From: Synoicihabitans lomoniglobus
GTDB taxonomy: Bacteria; Verrucomicrobiota; Verrucomicrobiia; Opitutales; Opitutaceae
DNA: 64,000 bases
Direction: 5' to 3'
NCBI RefSeq assembly: GCF_029023725.1
Contig: NZ_CP119075.1
Span: 3,963,501-4,027,500, forward strand
Below the pieces are notes generated by a model. The model searched no databases, was not told the origin of the DNA, and saw only the letters and a program-made list of their open reading frames with translations. A program made the translations under genes and the position numbers. Shown in pieces: positions 8,984 through 18,008 of this stretch; position 1 is the first letter of the stretch, and each line of letters begins with the position of its first letter.

Positions 8984-10194
8984 AAATTACCGATCTCCGC
9001 ACCACCCTGCTGACGGGTCCCTGCACCAACGATCCCTTCCTCAGTGAAGCTCGCCGCCTCCGCAGCGCTGCATTCATCGAGGTGATCACGGACGGCCCGC
9101 AAGTCGGTATCGGTGAAACCTACGCGGGTTACTTTTGCCCGGAAACCGTGCCCGCCATCGTGGAGTTTTTTAAACCGATCCTCATCGGACAGACCGTTGA
9201 CGACATCCCCGAGCTGTGGCGTCGCATGTATCACTGCGGCAACTTCTGGTGTCGGGTCGGACTGGGCACGATCGTGCTCAATGGTATCGAAGCCGCCCTC
9301 TGGGACTTGAAAGGCAAACAACTCGACCAACCGGTGCATGCGTTGCTGGGTAACACGCCCTTCGACCGCCTGCCGTGCTACGCCACGGGGGGACCGAGCA
9401 ACTACCCCAAGGACAAACTCGCCCGTAAGATTGACCACTACTTTTCCCTCGGCTTCCGGGGCGCGAAAGTCGGCGCCGGTAGTTTCGATCCCGCGACCGG
9501 ATGGAACCTGCCCTCGACCCCGGCTGGGGCCGCCGATCTCGAAGCCGACAAACTCGCCTTCCTCCGCGCGCAGGTCGGCCCCGACGCCATGCTCATGCTC
9601 GACGCTCACATGGGGAACAGTCAGGGCATGCGCTGGACCGTCGAGGTGGCCACGGCCGTCGCTCAGGCCCTCGAACCCTTCAACCTGTTTTTCCTCGAAG
9701 AGCCGCTGCACTACACCGATCCGTGGGGCTACGCCGAGTTGAGTCGCTCCACGACGGTGCCGATCGCCGGTGGAGAATGCCTGACGGCCCAGTTCGAGTG
9801 GCGGGTGTTCGTCGAGCAGGACTCGTTCGATATCGGCCAACCCGACGCGTCCTTCACCGGCGGTTTGGGTGAGTTCATGGCCGTGAGCCGAATGATGGCC
9901 GCCCACGGTCGCAAGATCGCCACTCACGCGTGGGGGGCCGGTGGCTCTCTGATGCAAAACGTGCACGCCGGATTTGCCGCCCCCAATACCTGCATTCTGG
10001 AAATCCCTCCCGACTACGCGGGCCTGCACGCTGACATCATCGACGGCGGACTGAGAATCGAGGACGGTCACGTGCTCCCGCCTGATCGACCCGGCCTCGG
10101 CATTGTCCTGACCGACGAGATCAAACAGCGTTACCCGTTCCAACCCGGGTCGGGAGAATTCAACAGCGTGCCGGGTAAAATCCTCTCCACGTGA
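8980..10194 (+). CDS. enolase-superfamily dehydratase/racemase, mandelate racemase group (copy 2)
   Basis: This 404-residue protein begins with GTG inside the previous stop (GTGA overlap) and opens with VKITDLRTTLLTGPCTNDPF, clearly akin to copy 1 at 4539. Metal ligands are expected in 'LMLDAHMGN', 'FFLEEPLHY' and 'IAGGECLT'. The His of 'ATHAWGAGG' and a Lys in 'GAKVGAG' are candidate acid/base residues. Between these, copy 2 has DAH where copy 1 has DGH, and ECLT where copy 1 has ESLC. The two copies may therefore act on different epimers or different stereocentres. It is coupled to the dehydrogenase at 10191 by another GTGA overlap. Confidence 0.88.
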   Translation: MKITDLRTTLLTGPCTNDPFLSEARRLRSAAFIEVITDGPQVGIGETYAGYFCPETVPAIVEFFKPILIGQTVDDIPELWRRMYHCGNFWCRVGLGTIVLNGIEAALWDLKGKQLDQPVHALLGNTPFDRLPCYATGGPSNYPKDKLARKIDHYFSLGFRGAKVGAGSFDPATGWNLPSTPAGAADLEADKLAFLRAQVGPDAMLMLDAHMGNSQGMRWTVEVATAVAQALEPFNLFFLEEPLHYTDPWGYAELSRSTTVPIAGGECLTAQFEWRVFVEQDSFDIGQPDASFTGGLGEFMAVSRMMAAHGRKIATHAWGAGGSLMQNVHAGFAAPNTCILEIPPDYAGLHADIIDGGLRIEDGHVLPPDRPGLGIVLTDEIKQRYPFQPGSGEFNSVPGKILST

Positions 10195-11210
10195 CTCCCC
10201 TCAATCTCCTCATCGATGTGCCGGTCGAGCCGGCCGTGCTGGCGGCGTTGCAAAAAACCGGGCGCTACCAGATCGATGTGATTGATCCGCCCGCCGAGGT
10301 TTCGCGCCCGCTGCCCGTGGATCGTATCCGGGAAACGGACGTGCTGTTTTGCAGCGTCCCGCCGCAGAATAACGCGGCCATGGCGCATCTACGTTGGGTT
10401 CAACTCGCCTCGACCGGCTACACCCAACTGTTCGGACTCAACCTGCCGGAACGCGGCATCCGAGCAACCAACGCGAGTGGCTGCTTCGATGTGCCCATCG
10501 CCGAATGGGCCATCGCCATGATGATCAACCTCGCCCGGGATTCCCGCCAAATGATCCGCAACCAAGATGCCGCCGTGTGGGACCGCTCCGCCCGATTCCA
10601 ACGGGAAATCCGTGGGCTCACGGTGGGCCTGTGGGGCTACGGAGGAATCGGACGCGAAACCGCTCGACTCGCCAAGCAACTCGGCCTGCGGGTTCATGTG
10701 CAAACCCGTCACGGCGTGCATCCCCGAACCGACACCTACCGGGTGCCGGGCACCGGCGATCCCGCGGGCGAGCTGCCGGACCGTATATTCCTTGCGGGCG
10801 AAGAAGCCTCGTTCCTCCGCGACCTCGATTTCCTCATCGTGGCCATGCCGCTGACCCACGCGACCGAAGGTCTGATCGGCGAAACCGAACTCCGGATGCT
10901 GCCCCGCCACGCCTTCGTGCTCAACCCGGCCCGCGGTCCCATCATCCAAGAGCAGGCCTTGGTCCGGGCCCTGCAGGAAGGCTGGATTGCCGGTGCCGCA
11001 CTGGACACGCACTACCACTACCCGATGCCACCGGAGCATCCGCTGTGGAAACTGCCCAACGTGCTCTTCACTCCACATATTTCGGGCTCCAGCCTGAGCC
11101 CGAATTTCAAGACGCGACTCTGGGATATCTTCGCGCAAAACATGTCGCGCTTCGCTGCCGAGGAACCCCTGCTCAACGAGCTCGGCGTCGCGCAATTACA
11201 GGGACACTGA
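10191..11210 (+). CDS. D-2-hydroxyacid dehydrogenase-like protein (copy 2), catalytic Glu replaced
   Basis: The 339-residue protein starts at GTG 10191. It has the GYGGIGRE nucleotide motif, the catalytic Arg (LNPARGPIIQ) and the catalytic His (TPHISG), and shares the 'GTGDPxG' insertion with copy 1. At the position of the catalytic Glu (CFVREPL in copy 1) it reads DTHYHYPMPP, with Tyr277 in place of Glu. The relay is therefore altered: the enzyme may use a different proton path, have another activity, or be a subfamily with its own chemistry. It ends the plus-strand operon, 12 bases from the convergent symporter gene. Confidence 0.82.
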   Translation: MTPLNLLIDVPVEPAVLAALQKTGRYQIDVIDPPAEVSRPLPVDRIRETDVLFCSVPPQNNAAMAHLRWVQLASTGYTQLFGLNLPERGIRATNASGCFDVPIAEWAIAMMINLARDSRQMIRNQDAAVWDRSARFQREIRGLTVGLWGYGGIGRETARLAKQLGLRVHVQTRHGVHPRTDTYRVPGTGDPAGELPDRIFLAGEEASFLRDLDFLIVAMPLTHATEGLIGETELRMLPRHAFVLNPARGPIIQEQALVRALQEGWIAGAALDTHYHYPMPPEHPLWKLPNVLFTPHISGSSLSPNFKTRLWDIFAQNMSRFAAEEPLLNELGVAQLQGH

Positions 11211-11222
11211 CTGGCGTCGAGG

Positions 11223-12890
11223 CTAGCCGAGCCACGCCATCAGGCCGAGCCACGGCAACGTCGCCAACCCGGCGTAGATCGCTTTGAGCCGCGGAGACTT
11301 TCCCCGCGTCGGGAGCAGGCTAAACAAGGGTCCCGCTGCCAGGGCCACCACCAACGAAACGGGAGCGATCCATTGGAAACTGACCGGAGCAAGTCCGGTG
11401 AAGAATTCCCAATACGCGATCAGGGTCGCCGCCGCCAAACTGTAGCAGGTGCCCATGATTGCGCCAAACGGCGTCGCGAAGGGCACGAACAGCGCGAGGA
11501 AAAACAGTCCGAACAACGGGCATACAAACAGGTTGATCGACTTGCCCGCAACCTCGATCAGATTGCCGGGAATCGCGCCCGCCAATTGACTGCCCGCGAT
11601 GCTCACCCCGCCCACGATCACCGCGAGCAATCGCGCCGTCCTCATGCCCGCTTTGTCATCCTCCGCCGCCGTCGGCCGAAACTGATCCACAAAATCCTTC
11701 GAAATCACCGTAATGGTGGAGCTGATACCGGAGCTCAGACTGGACATGGCCGCCGCCATCAGTCCGGCCGTGATCAACCCGGGCATGCCCAGCGGCAGGT
11801 GATGCGCAACAAAATGGGGGAACATCGCGTCGCCCCGGGTGGCAAACGACAGATTCGCCGGCATAAACTCCGGGTTGCTCCGGTAATAACCCAGGACCGC
11901 GAGGCCCATCAAACCGAGCGTGGAAGTAACACAAATCGCCCCGATGCAATTGTGCAAAAACGCTCGTCGCGCGGCCTTCGTGTCCCGCGTGCTCAGGTAA
12001 CGTTGGATCGCCATCTGATCGGAACCCGCCGTGCACACCCACCAAATGATGCCGCCCACAAACGTTCCCACCACGGTCACGCGCACGCCGGGATCCAGGC
12101 TGAAAAAGGGCTGGGGCTTCCAATGCGCCTCCCAGGCCTGCGGCCACCATCCCCGCCATCCCCCCACCGCGTCACTGATGAACCACAAGGTGAAGAGCGC
12201 ACCAATCAAGAGCACAAAAAACTGCACCACGTCACTCACCACCACCGCGCGCAACCCGCCCGTCACGGTGTAAACGGTGGTCAGTATGCCCGCGACGATT
12301 GCGATCGGCGGGGCCCAACTCGCCTCCCAACCCATCACACTCACCATCACGAAGGAAGTCAGATGCAGCATGACCGCCATCCAGATCAACCGCGTGACGA
12401 CGAAGATCCCCGATCCCAGCAAGCGCACATTCGGACCCAGACGTTTTTCCAACAGCTCGTAGGCACTGGTCACCGGCAGGCGCATCATCAACGGAATCAC
12501 TCCGTATCCTACAATCAGATACACCAACGGAATGGCGGCAACCCCCACTCCGATCAACACGGGACCGTTCTGGATGATCTCTCCGGGATAACCGATGTAG
12601 CTCAACGCGCTGAACATCGTCGCGTAGAGCGAAATACCCGCCAGGAACGGCGACACACTGCGCCCCCCCACAAAATACTCCTCCTGCGAGGTCTGACGGC
12701 GGGAGTAATACAGCCCAATGCCGACGAGCAACAGGGCATACAGCGCGATGATGATGCCATCCACCATGCCCAGGCCCTGGGCCGGAGCATCGACGCCTTC
12801 CTCGGCCGCTCGCATGACCGCCGGGGTCACTAGCAACATCAACCCGAGGACGCCACGTTTGCGAAGAATAGCCGGAAGGAAAGAAAACAT
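11223..12890 (-). CDS. sodium:solute symporter (SSS family)
   Basis: The 555-residue protein has about 13 hydrophobic segments and SSS family signatures: 'FVGGRSVSPFLAGISLYATMF', 'TVTGGLRAVVVSDVVQFFVL' and the Na+-site helix 'AAAMSSLSSGISSTITVISKD'. It opens with a hydrophobic, possibly cleaved segment (VLGLMLLVTPAVMRA). SSS members near sugar-acid genes usually import uronates, sialic acid or amino sugars; the substrate here is inferred to feed the flanking enzymes. ATG 12890 is preferred over an in-frame TTG at 12896. It is the last gene of the minus-strand operon starting at 16206. Confidence 0.9.
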   Translation of the reverse strand: MFSFLPAILRKRGVLGLMLLVTPAVMRAAEEGVDAPAQGLGMVDGIIIALYALLLVGIGLYYSRRQTSQEEYFVGGRSVSPFLAGISLYATMFSALSYIGYPGEIIQNGPVLIGVGVAAIPLVYLIVGYGVIPLMMRLPVTSAYELLEKRLGPNVRLLGSGIFVVTRLIWMAVMLHLTSFVMVSVMGWEASWAPPIAIVAGILTTVYTVTGGLRAVVVSDVVQFFVLLIGALFTLWFISDAVGGWRGWWPQAWEAHWKPQPFFSLDPGVRVTVVGTFVGGIIWWVCTAGSDQMAIQRYLSTRDTKAARRAFLHNCIGAICVTSTLGLMGLAVLGYYRSNPEFMPANLSFATRGDAMFPHFVAHHLPLGMPGLITAGLMAAAMSSLSSGISSTITVISKDFVDQFRPTAAEDDKAGMRTARLLAVIVGGVSIAGSQLAGAIPGNLIEVAGKSINLFVCPLFGLFFLALFVPFATPFGAIMGTCYSLAAATLIAYWEFFTGLAPVSFQWIAPVSLVVALAAGPLFSLLPTRGKSPRLKAIYAGLATLPWLGLMAWLG

Positions 12891-12936
12891 AGTCAAAAGA
12901 GATCGCGGGATGGTGGCTTGAAGGGACGGTGACAGA

Positions 12937-13338
12937 TCAATCGCCGGAGCCGACCTTCGGCACGGCCACGCATTCGACTTCGAAATGCAGGATTTCCGGC
13001 AGGCAGTGGGTGATGGTGGTGCGGGCCGGATAGGGCGCGGTGAAGAACTCGCGGTAGATTTCGTTGAACCGCGCCACGTTGGTCGGGTCCCGCACGTAGT
13101 TGCGCGTCTGCACCACGTGGGCGAGGTCGCTGCCCGCCGTCTCCAATACTTTGCGGAGATTCTCGAACGAGCGACGCACTTCGGCGTCGAACGTGTCCTG
13201 CACGATCTGACCGGTCGCGTCGACCGAGGCCTGACCCGAGACCATGATCAAATCACCCACGCGCACGGCGGGGCTGAACGGCAGATGGGAAACAGGCGTG
13301 CCCGCTTCGCGGGGATAACTTACGGAAGGATGGTTCAT
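12937..13338 (-). CDS. RidA/YjgF/UK114 family protein
   Basis: This 133-residue protein has the RidA signatures: 'VGDLIMVSGQASVD' early, 'FENLRKVLETAGSDLAHVVQTRNYV' centrally and 'YPARTTITHCLP...FEVECVAV' at the end. The conserved substrate-binding Arg (PAR) and the Glu (FEVE) are both present. RidA hydrolyses reactive enamine/imine intermediates made by PLP enzymes. That fits its operon with a PLP aminotransferase (14863-16206) and the PLP aldolase-like enzyme across the divergent promoter. It lies 46 bases upstream of the symporter gene and directly after the M81 gene. Confidence 0.9.
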   Translation of the reverse strand: MNHPSVSYPREAGTPVSHLPFSPAVRVGDLIMVSGQASVDATGQIVQDTFDAEVRRSFENLRKVLETAGSDLAHVVQTRNYVRDPTNVARFNEIYREFFTAPYPARTTITHCLPEILHFEVECVAVPKVGSGD

Positions 13339-14849
13339 AAAAATTCGAAATGGGGCTCCGCGATGGCGTCGAGCGGGTGAACGGGACGTTGAAGGTGTCG
13401 CCACGGAAAGAGCCGGACGTTGCTGCTGCAGGGACCGGCTGTATCCACCAGGTAGGATACCGCCGCGATGGGATCGTAGGCCCGGCGATGCGCCACTGCC
13501 GCTTTCACGCCAATCACGGCAAAATTTTTCGGCTCGATCCCCTGGCTGCGCCATTGGCCGAGATCGAAGGGCGGAGTCTTCCGGCTTGTCAGCAACACGG
13601 TCACGCCCCCGGCGCGCACCACCGCCGTCGGACCCATGTCAAAGTGCAGCCCACTCATCGACGCCAGATGACTGTTGGGATCCTCTAGCTTGAATCTGCC
13701 GTGATGCCGGGAAAGTAACGTCACGGTCAGCTCCAGCGGACCTTCGTCCAATCGCGATCCCTTGCCACCGATCGAAACTTTGCGAGCGGCGCCCACGGTC
13801 GTTTGAGCCAGAGTCGCGACGGCCGCCGGATCATTGATCGCGACCAACGCATTGGCCACGTCGCGCTTCACCAACGCACGCAAAATACCCGTGCCATCCC
13901 CAGGCGCACCGCCCCCGATGTTGTCGGCCGGTTCGACCAGCACCACTGGGCCGGGGCCACCAACCGGCAGGCTCGCCAACACATCGTCGACGGACGCATA
14001 GCTCACCTCGCCGAGTTCGCGCTTCGACCAGGCCAGTTCGGCTCCGCGTCGCAAATCGGCGTTCATAACCGCGTCCTCCCCCGTGTGAACAAGGCTCAGC
14101 GACAGCCCCGTATCGGGCGTATCCGCAAACGAAAATCCCGGCACCACATTGGTCGCCCAAATCGCGGGTCGGGCGTCCTCCAGTTCCGTCATGAATCGTC
14201 GCAGGGAAACCATCGGCTCATCGGCCGATCCCGTGCCGGGCGGAGCCCAGACAATCGGCAAACGAACCCATGCCATCCGGGGGATCACGTTCTCGCGCAG
14301 AGCCCGCGCCAGCAACTCCGTGGCGCGCACGGCACTCGCCCGCGCGTCCGTGTGCGGATTTTCCCGATACGCCACCAATCCGTTGGCCAATCGGCACGTG
14401 CGCGCCGAAAGATTGGCGTGCAGATCAAACACCCCGAAAAGCGGCACGGTTTCACCGCCGGGAAGCGCACGGATGCGCGCCAGCAATTCGCCTTCTGCAT
14501 CCGTCAATGACGGCGTCGCCATCGCACCGTGCAGGACGAGAAAAATGCCGTCCACTCCTTGCTCCAACGCCGGTCGCGCCCGCTCGACAAACTCCTGCCA
14601 AAAAGTCTCAAACGCTTCGTCGGTCACGATGCCCGACGGCACCGCCCGCGCGTCCACGGTCGGAATCACCGTCAATCCCGCCGCCGCCGCGGCAGACAAG
14701 AATCCATCCGTCGGCGAAGCGTCCCCCAGTTTGCCCAAAATGTGATCGTCAAACGTGACGTCAAAATCGGCCCAAGTGGTGGTTTCTTCCAGAAACGTGT
14801 GGGTCTCGTGGAAAAGCCCCCCAAACAGAATGCGCGGCGGCTGCGACAT
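13335..14849 (-). CDS. M81 family metallopeptidase-like protein (MlrC-like)
   Basis: The 504-residue protein matches the MlrC/M81 family, named after the last enzyme of microcystin degradation. It begins 'PPRILFGGLFHETHTFLEE'. A metal-binding 'FDLHANLSA' and a late 'GLHFDMGPTAVV' are visible, and 'VVLVEPADNIGGGAPGDGT' is a family hallmark. Most genomic M81 proteins do not degrade microcystin. Here, next to an aminotransferase, RidA and a symporter, a hydrolase or deacylase for an amide-containing small molecule is more likely (inferred). ATG 14849 was chosen over upstream codons that overlap the aminotransferase. Its last bases overlap the RidA start by 4. Confidence 0.85.
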   Translation of the reverse strand: MSQPPRILFGGLFHETHTFLEETTTWADFDVTFDDHILGKLGDASPTDGFLSAAAAAGLTVIPTVDARAVPSGIVTDEAFETFWQEFVERARPALEQGVDGIFLVLHGAMATPSLTDAEGELLARIRALPGGETVPLFGVFDLHANLSARTCRLANGLVAYRENPHTDARASAVRATELLARALRENVIPRMAWVRLPIVWAPPGTGSADEPMVSLRRFMTELEDARPAIWATNVVPGFSFADTPDTGLSLSLVHTGEDAVMNADLRRGAELAWSKRELGEVSYASVDDVLASLPVGGPGPVVLVEPADNIGGGAPGDGTGILRALVKRDVANALVAINDPAAVATLAQTTVGAARKVSIGGKGSRLDEGPLELTVTLLSRHHGRFKLEDPNSHLASMSGLHFDMGPTAVVRAGGVTVLLTSRKTPPFDLGQWRSQGIEPKNFAVIGVKAAVAHRRAYDPIAAVSYLVDTAGPCSSNVRLFPWRHLQRPVHPLDAIAEPHFEFL

Positions 14850-14862
14850 CGGCGGAGTGATT

Positions 14863-16206
14863 TTAGGCTGCGGACTGATAGGTGTCGGCGTGACGCGCAA
14901 ATGCCGTCGCCGCCCGCGCCAAAGCGTCTGCGATGTCTTGCTCGGTGTGCGCCAGGCTGATCGACCAGAGCCCACGCTCGATGGCGCGCACGCCTTCCTC
15001 CAACAAACAACGGCGCAAGTGCGCCCACCGCGCCGCGTCGTGACGCGTGATATAGTCGCGGTAATCGCCTACCAACCCTTCGGCGGCTCCCGGCTTCAAC
15101 ATGACTGTATGAAAGGCCAGCCCCGGTCCCTGCGGCCGCAGCGGAATGTCGTGTTGCTGCGCCAACGCGGTCAGACCTGCCATCAATTTTTGGCCGAGCG
15201 CATTGGTCGTGGCCGGATGCGTGTCGCCCGCCGCGATCACTTGGTCGAGACACCATTTGCTCGCCGCGAGGCACAGCGGGTTGGCGTTCAACGTGCCGGC
15301 ATGAATCGCTTCGCCGGAAATAATCTTGGCCATCGCCGCCTTCGTGCCCGCCAGAGCGGCAAACGGGGTGCCGCCGCCGATCGCCTTGCCGAAGATCGTG
15401 AGGTCGGGTTTGAAATCATAATAACTCTGCGCTCCGCCGGCCCCAAAGCGAAATCCGGTGATCGTCTCGTCGGCGATCATCAACATGCCTTCCTGGTCAC
15501 ACAGTTCGCGGATCGCCGCCATGAAGCCGGTCGCGGGTTCGATGCAACAGGTGTTGCACATGGCCGGTTCAAAAATGATCGCGGCGATTTGCCCTTGGTG
15601 AGCGGCCACGCGGCGGCGGAGATGCTCCACATCTCCCCAGCGCGTCACGACAAAGTGATCCGCAACCTCGGGGATGATGCCCTTGCTGGGGTGCGTGTTG
15701 GCCGGCGACTCCGCGTCGTCCCACGTGCTCGGAGGATTGGCGAATCCGACGAGTCCTTCGTCGCCCCAGCCGTGGTAGTGGCCTTCGAACCGCAGCACCA
15801 ACTGACGCCCCGTGTGGGTGCGCGCCAACCGCAGCGCCGCCATCACGGCTTCCGTGGCCGAGTTATTGAAACGCACGAGTTCCGCCGACGGCACCATCGC
15901 GGTCAGGCGCTCCGCCACTTCCAGTTCGAGTTCGCACTGCGCCGCCCAGTGCAGACCCAGTTTCGCCTGCGCGGCCAACGCATCGGCGAGTCCACTCGGC
16001 GCGTGTCCGTAAAGCAGCGCGCCCTGGCCGAGTTGGAAGTCGATGTATTCATTGCCATCGACATCCCAGACGCGGGAGCCCTCGCCTTTTTGAAAATACA
16101 ACGGCACCGGCGCTTCCATTTTGCGGATGCCGCTGTTGATGCCACCGGCGATACTCTTTTGGGCGCGCTCAAAGAACGCGTGGGATTTTGGAAAGGTATA
16201 GGACAT
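14863..16206 (-). CDS. class III aminotransferase, glutamate-1-semialdehyde-aminomutase-like
   Basis: This 447-residue PLP enzyme has 'SRVWDVDGNEYIDFQLGQGALLYGHAP' spread over its N-terminal part, 'LVRFNNSATEAVMAALRLAR' for cofactor binding, the Asp of 'LMIADETITGFRFG' and the Schiff-base Lys in 'TIFGKAIGGG'. It resembles HemL-type aminomutases. A housekeeping HemL role is unlikely given its position in a catabolic operon between an M81 protein and an IclR regulator. It probably transaminates or isomerises an amino-bearing substrate; its enamine by-products would suit RidA. ATG 16206 gives the canonical start; upstream the frame overlaps the iclR-like gene. Confidence 0.85.
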   Translation of the reverse strand: MSYTFPKSHAFFERAQKSIAGGINSGIRKMEAPVPLYFQKGEGSRVWDVDGNEYIDFQLGQGALLYGHAPSGLADALAAQAKLGLHWAAQCELELEVAERLTAMVPSAELVRFNNSATEAVMAALRLARTHTGRQLVLRFEGHYHGWGDEGLVGFANPPSTWDDAESPANTHPSKGIIPEVADHFVVTRWGDVEHLRRRVAAHQGQIAAIIFEPAMCNTCCIEPATGFMAAIRELCDQEGMLMIADETITGFRFGAGGAQSYYDFKPDLTIFGKAIGGGTPFAALAGTKAAMAKIISGEAIHAGTLNANPLCLAASKWCLDQVIAAGDTHPATTNALGQKLMAGLTALAQQHDIPLRPQGPGLAFHTVMLKPGAAEGLVGDYRDYITRHDAARWAHLRRCLLEEGVRAIERGLWSISLAHTEQDIADALARAATAFARHADTYQSAA

Positions 16207-16232
16207 GGTAAACTTGTTTAAAATATGGCGCG

Positions 16233-16988
16233 TCATCCGGCGCGAAGCGGCCGATCGCCGTCGTCGGCTTGGGCTCCCCATCGACGCATCGCGGCGATCA
16301 ACGCCTTGCGACGTGCCGCAGGAAAACGATTCACCGGCACGGACACACTGATGCCCGCCAACGGCTCTTGTTGAGACGTCAGCGGGATGGCCACACACGC
16401 CACGCCCGCGACCGTTTCTTCCTCCTCCAACGCACAGCCACGATCACGCGTCGCCGCCAATTCCTCTTCCAACCGTTGACGCGCCGCTTTCCGGTTCCGC
16501 GTAGGCAACGCCGCGCACACTTTGGTCACGAGTCGCGCTTGCTGTTCCGGTGGTAAATTGGCGACGATCGCCCGACCCAGCGCCGTGGTGTGAAACAAAT
16601 CACGCGCCCCCGGTTTCACGATCCAGCGCAACGGCTGAGCCGTCTCCACCACATGCGCATACCGCACATACACGCCTTCCAACACGCCGAGATTCACCGT
16701 CTCGTCGAACTCACGGTTCAACGTCGTCATCAAGTCATGCGCCTTGGTTCGCAGCATCGCATCGCGCCCGTGTTCCCGCAGCGACGCCAGTCGATCCGAC
16801 AACACATAGCTCCCGCGCACTCCCGCGTCGCCCAAGTAGCCCAAATCGCGCAAACTGCGCAGAATCCGATGCACCGTCGGCTTCGGCAGACGACTCTCCT
16901 CCGCGAGTTCGGCCAAGCTCAACGCCCGGCCGGTGCGGGCCAGCACCTCCAAGATCGAAAAAGCTTTGTCGAGAACGGCGATACTCAT
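16233..16988 (-). CDS. IclR-family transcriptional regulator
   Basis: The 251-residue protein has an N-terminal winged helix ('LSLAELAEESRLPKPTVHRILRSLRDLGYL') and a C-terminal IclR effector domain ('YVRYAHVVETAQPLRWIVKPG', 'DRGCALEEEETVAGVACVAIPL'). IclR regulators usually respond to small acids and control adjacent catabolic genes. It is the first gene of the minus-strand unit, 26 bases from the aminotransferase, and is divergent from the amidohydrolase operon at 17052. A candidate operator lies in the 63-base divergent gap. Confidence 0.93.
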   Translation of the reverse strand: MSIAVLDKAFSILEVLARTGRALSLAELAEESRLPKPTVHRILRSLRDLGYLGDAGVRGSYVLSDRLASLREHGRDAMLRTKAHDLMTTLNREFDETVNLGVLEGVYVRYAHVVETAQPLRWIVKPGARDLFHTTALGRAIVANLPPEQQARLVTKVCAALPTRNRKAARQRLEEELAATRDRGCALEEEETVAGVACVAIPLTSQQEPLAGISVSVPVNRFPAARRKALIAAMRRWGAQADDGDRPLRAG

Positions 16989-17018
16989 GATTTTCGCTTT
17001 ACACCATATTTCACAATG

Positions 17019-17034
17019 TGGAACTTATATTCCG
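17019..17034. promoter_or_regulatory. candidate IclR-type operator in the divergent gap
   Basis: TGGAACTTATATTCCG is an imperfect dyad (TGGAA-N6-TTCCG, 10 of 14 core positions symmetric) resembling the TGGAA-N5-TTCCA sites of classical IclR proteins. It lies in the 63-base AT-rich gap between the IclR gene and the amidohydrolase gene, so binding could control both directions. This is a motif reading only; there is no experimental support. Confidence 0.4.
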
Positions 17035-17051
17035 TCAAATAAAATATTTCC

Positions 17052-18008
17052 GTGATCATCGACTGCCACAATCACCTCGGGGTGGACTTGTTTTTCTACC
17101 TCAACGGCTTCCACCCGTATGCGCAGGACCTGCCCGCCATGGTCACCGAGGGGCGGCACGGCGGCGTCGACCGCTGGGTCGTTTTCCCCATGGTTTCGCA
17201 CTTGGGCTTCGACGTCGACGGCATGCGCCGCGGCGAGCTCAATCCCGCGACGGATGGCTCCGTTCCCTACGCGTTCGAAAACGAGCGCATGCTCGAGGAA
17301 ATCTATGAACGCTACCCGGCGCTCGGCCGCCTGACGCTGCCGTTTGCCATTCTTGATCCGCTCCGGGAACCGGCCGCGCAACTGCGGGTGCTGCGTCGCC
17401 TGCACGCGAAGTATCCATTTTTTGGACTCAAGATTCAGGCAACCATCATCAAGTCCGACGTCTTGGCCTTGCTGGACGCCGGTCGCGGTTTCCTCGAATT
17501 TGCCAAGGAGTTCAACCTGCCTTTCATCATTCACTCCAGCGTCGCTCCCGAGGACACTTGGTCGCAGGCCTCCAGCATTCTCCGCGTCGCCGAAGCGACG
17601 CCCAACGTGCGTTTTTGCCTCGCTCACTCCTGCCGGTTCGATCGCGAGTGTCTCGATCGCGTCGCCGCCCTGCCGAACACGTGGTTCGATTGCTCGGCGC
17701 ACCGCATTCACTGCGACAGCGTGAGGCTCGGTCTGCCCAATGTCGCCCCGGCAGCCCGACGTTTCCACGCGGACTACCACAACCCCACCGCGGTGCTGCA
17801 TGACCTCGCCTCCGCCTACCCGACCAAAATGATGTGGGGCTCCGATTCGCCGTTTCAGAGCTATGTCGACGACGACTTCGCCCTCCGCAGCACCTACGCG
17901 GACGAGACCGCCTGCCTTCACGCCTTGCCCGCCGACCTGAAAAAGGCGGTCGCGCACGACAACCTACTGGCTTTGCTCCAAATCAACGATGAACGCCTTC
18001 TCGCTTAA
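17052..18008 (+). CDS. amidohydrolase-family (COG2159-like) metal enzyme
   Basis: This 318-residue protein starts at GTG with the metal-binding H-x-H of 'IIDCHNHLG'. Further expected ligands are the His of 'LPFIIHSS', the His of 'FCLAHSCRFD' and the late Asp of 'MMWGSDSPFQS'. This pattern fits amidohydrolase-related TIM-barrel enzymes such as lactonases and decarboxylases. The substrate is unknown; a lactonase for a sugar-acid lactone is one option. It is the first gene of the plus-strand operon, and its 3' end overlaps the SDR start by 20 bases. Confidence 0.8.
   Translation: MIIDCHNHLGVDLFFYLNGFHPYAQDLPAMVTEGRHGGVDRWVVFPMVSHLGFDVDGMRRGELNPATDGSVPYAFENERMLEEIYERYPALGRLTLPFAILDPLREPAAQLRVLRRLHAKYPFFGLKIQATIIKSDVLALLDAGRGFLEFAKEFNLPFIIHSSVAPEDTWSQASSILRVAEATPNVRFCLAHSCRFDRECLDRVAALPNTWFDCSAHRIHCDSVRLGLPNVAPAARRFHADYHNPTAVLHDLASAYPTKMMWGSDSPFQSYVDDDFALRSTYADETACLHALPADLKKAVAHDNLLALLQINDERLLA

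Noticed and set aside
13335-14849. Microcystin degradation (mlr) cluster
   Set aside because: Only an MlrC-like M81 gene is present; no mlrA, mlrB or mlrD partner is seen, and M81 proteins are widespread outside microcystin degraders.
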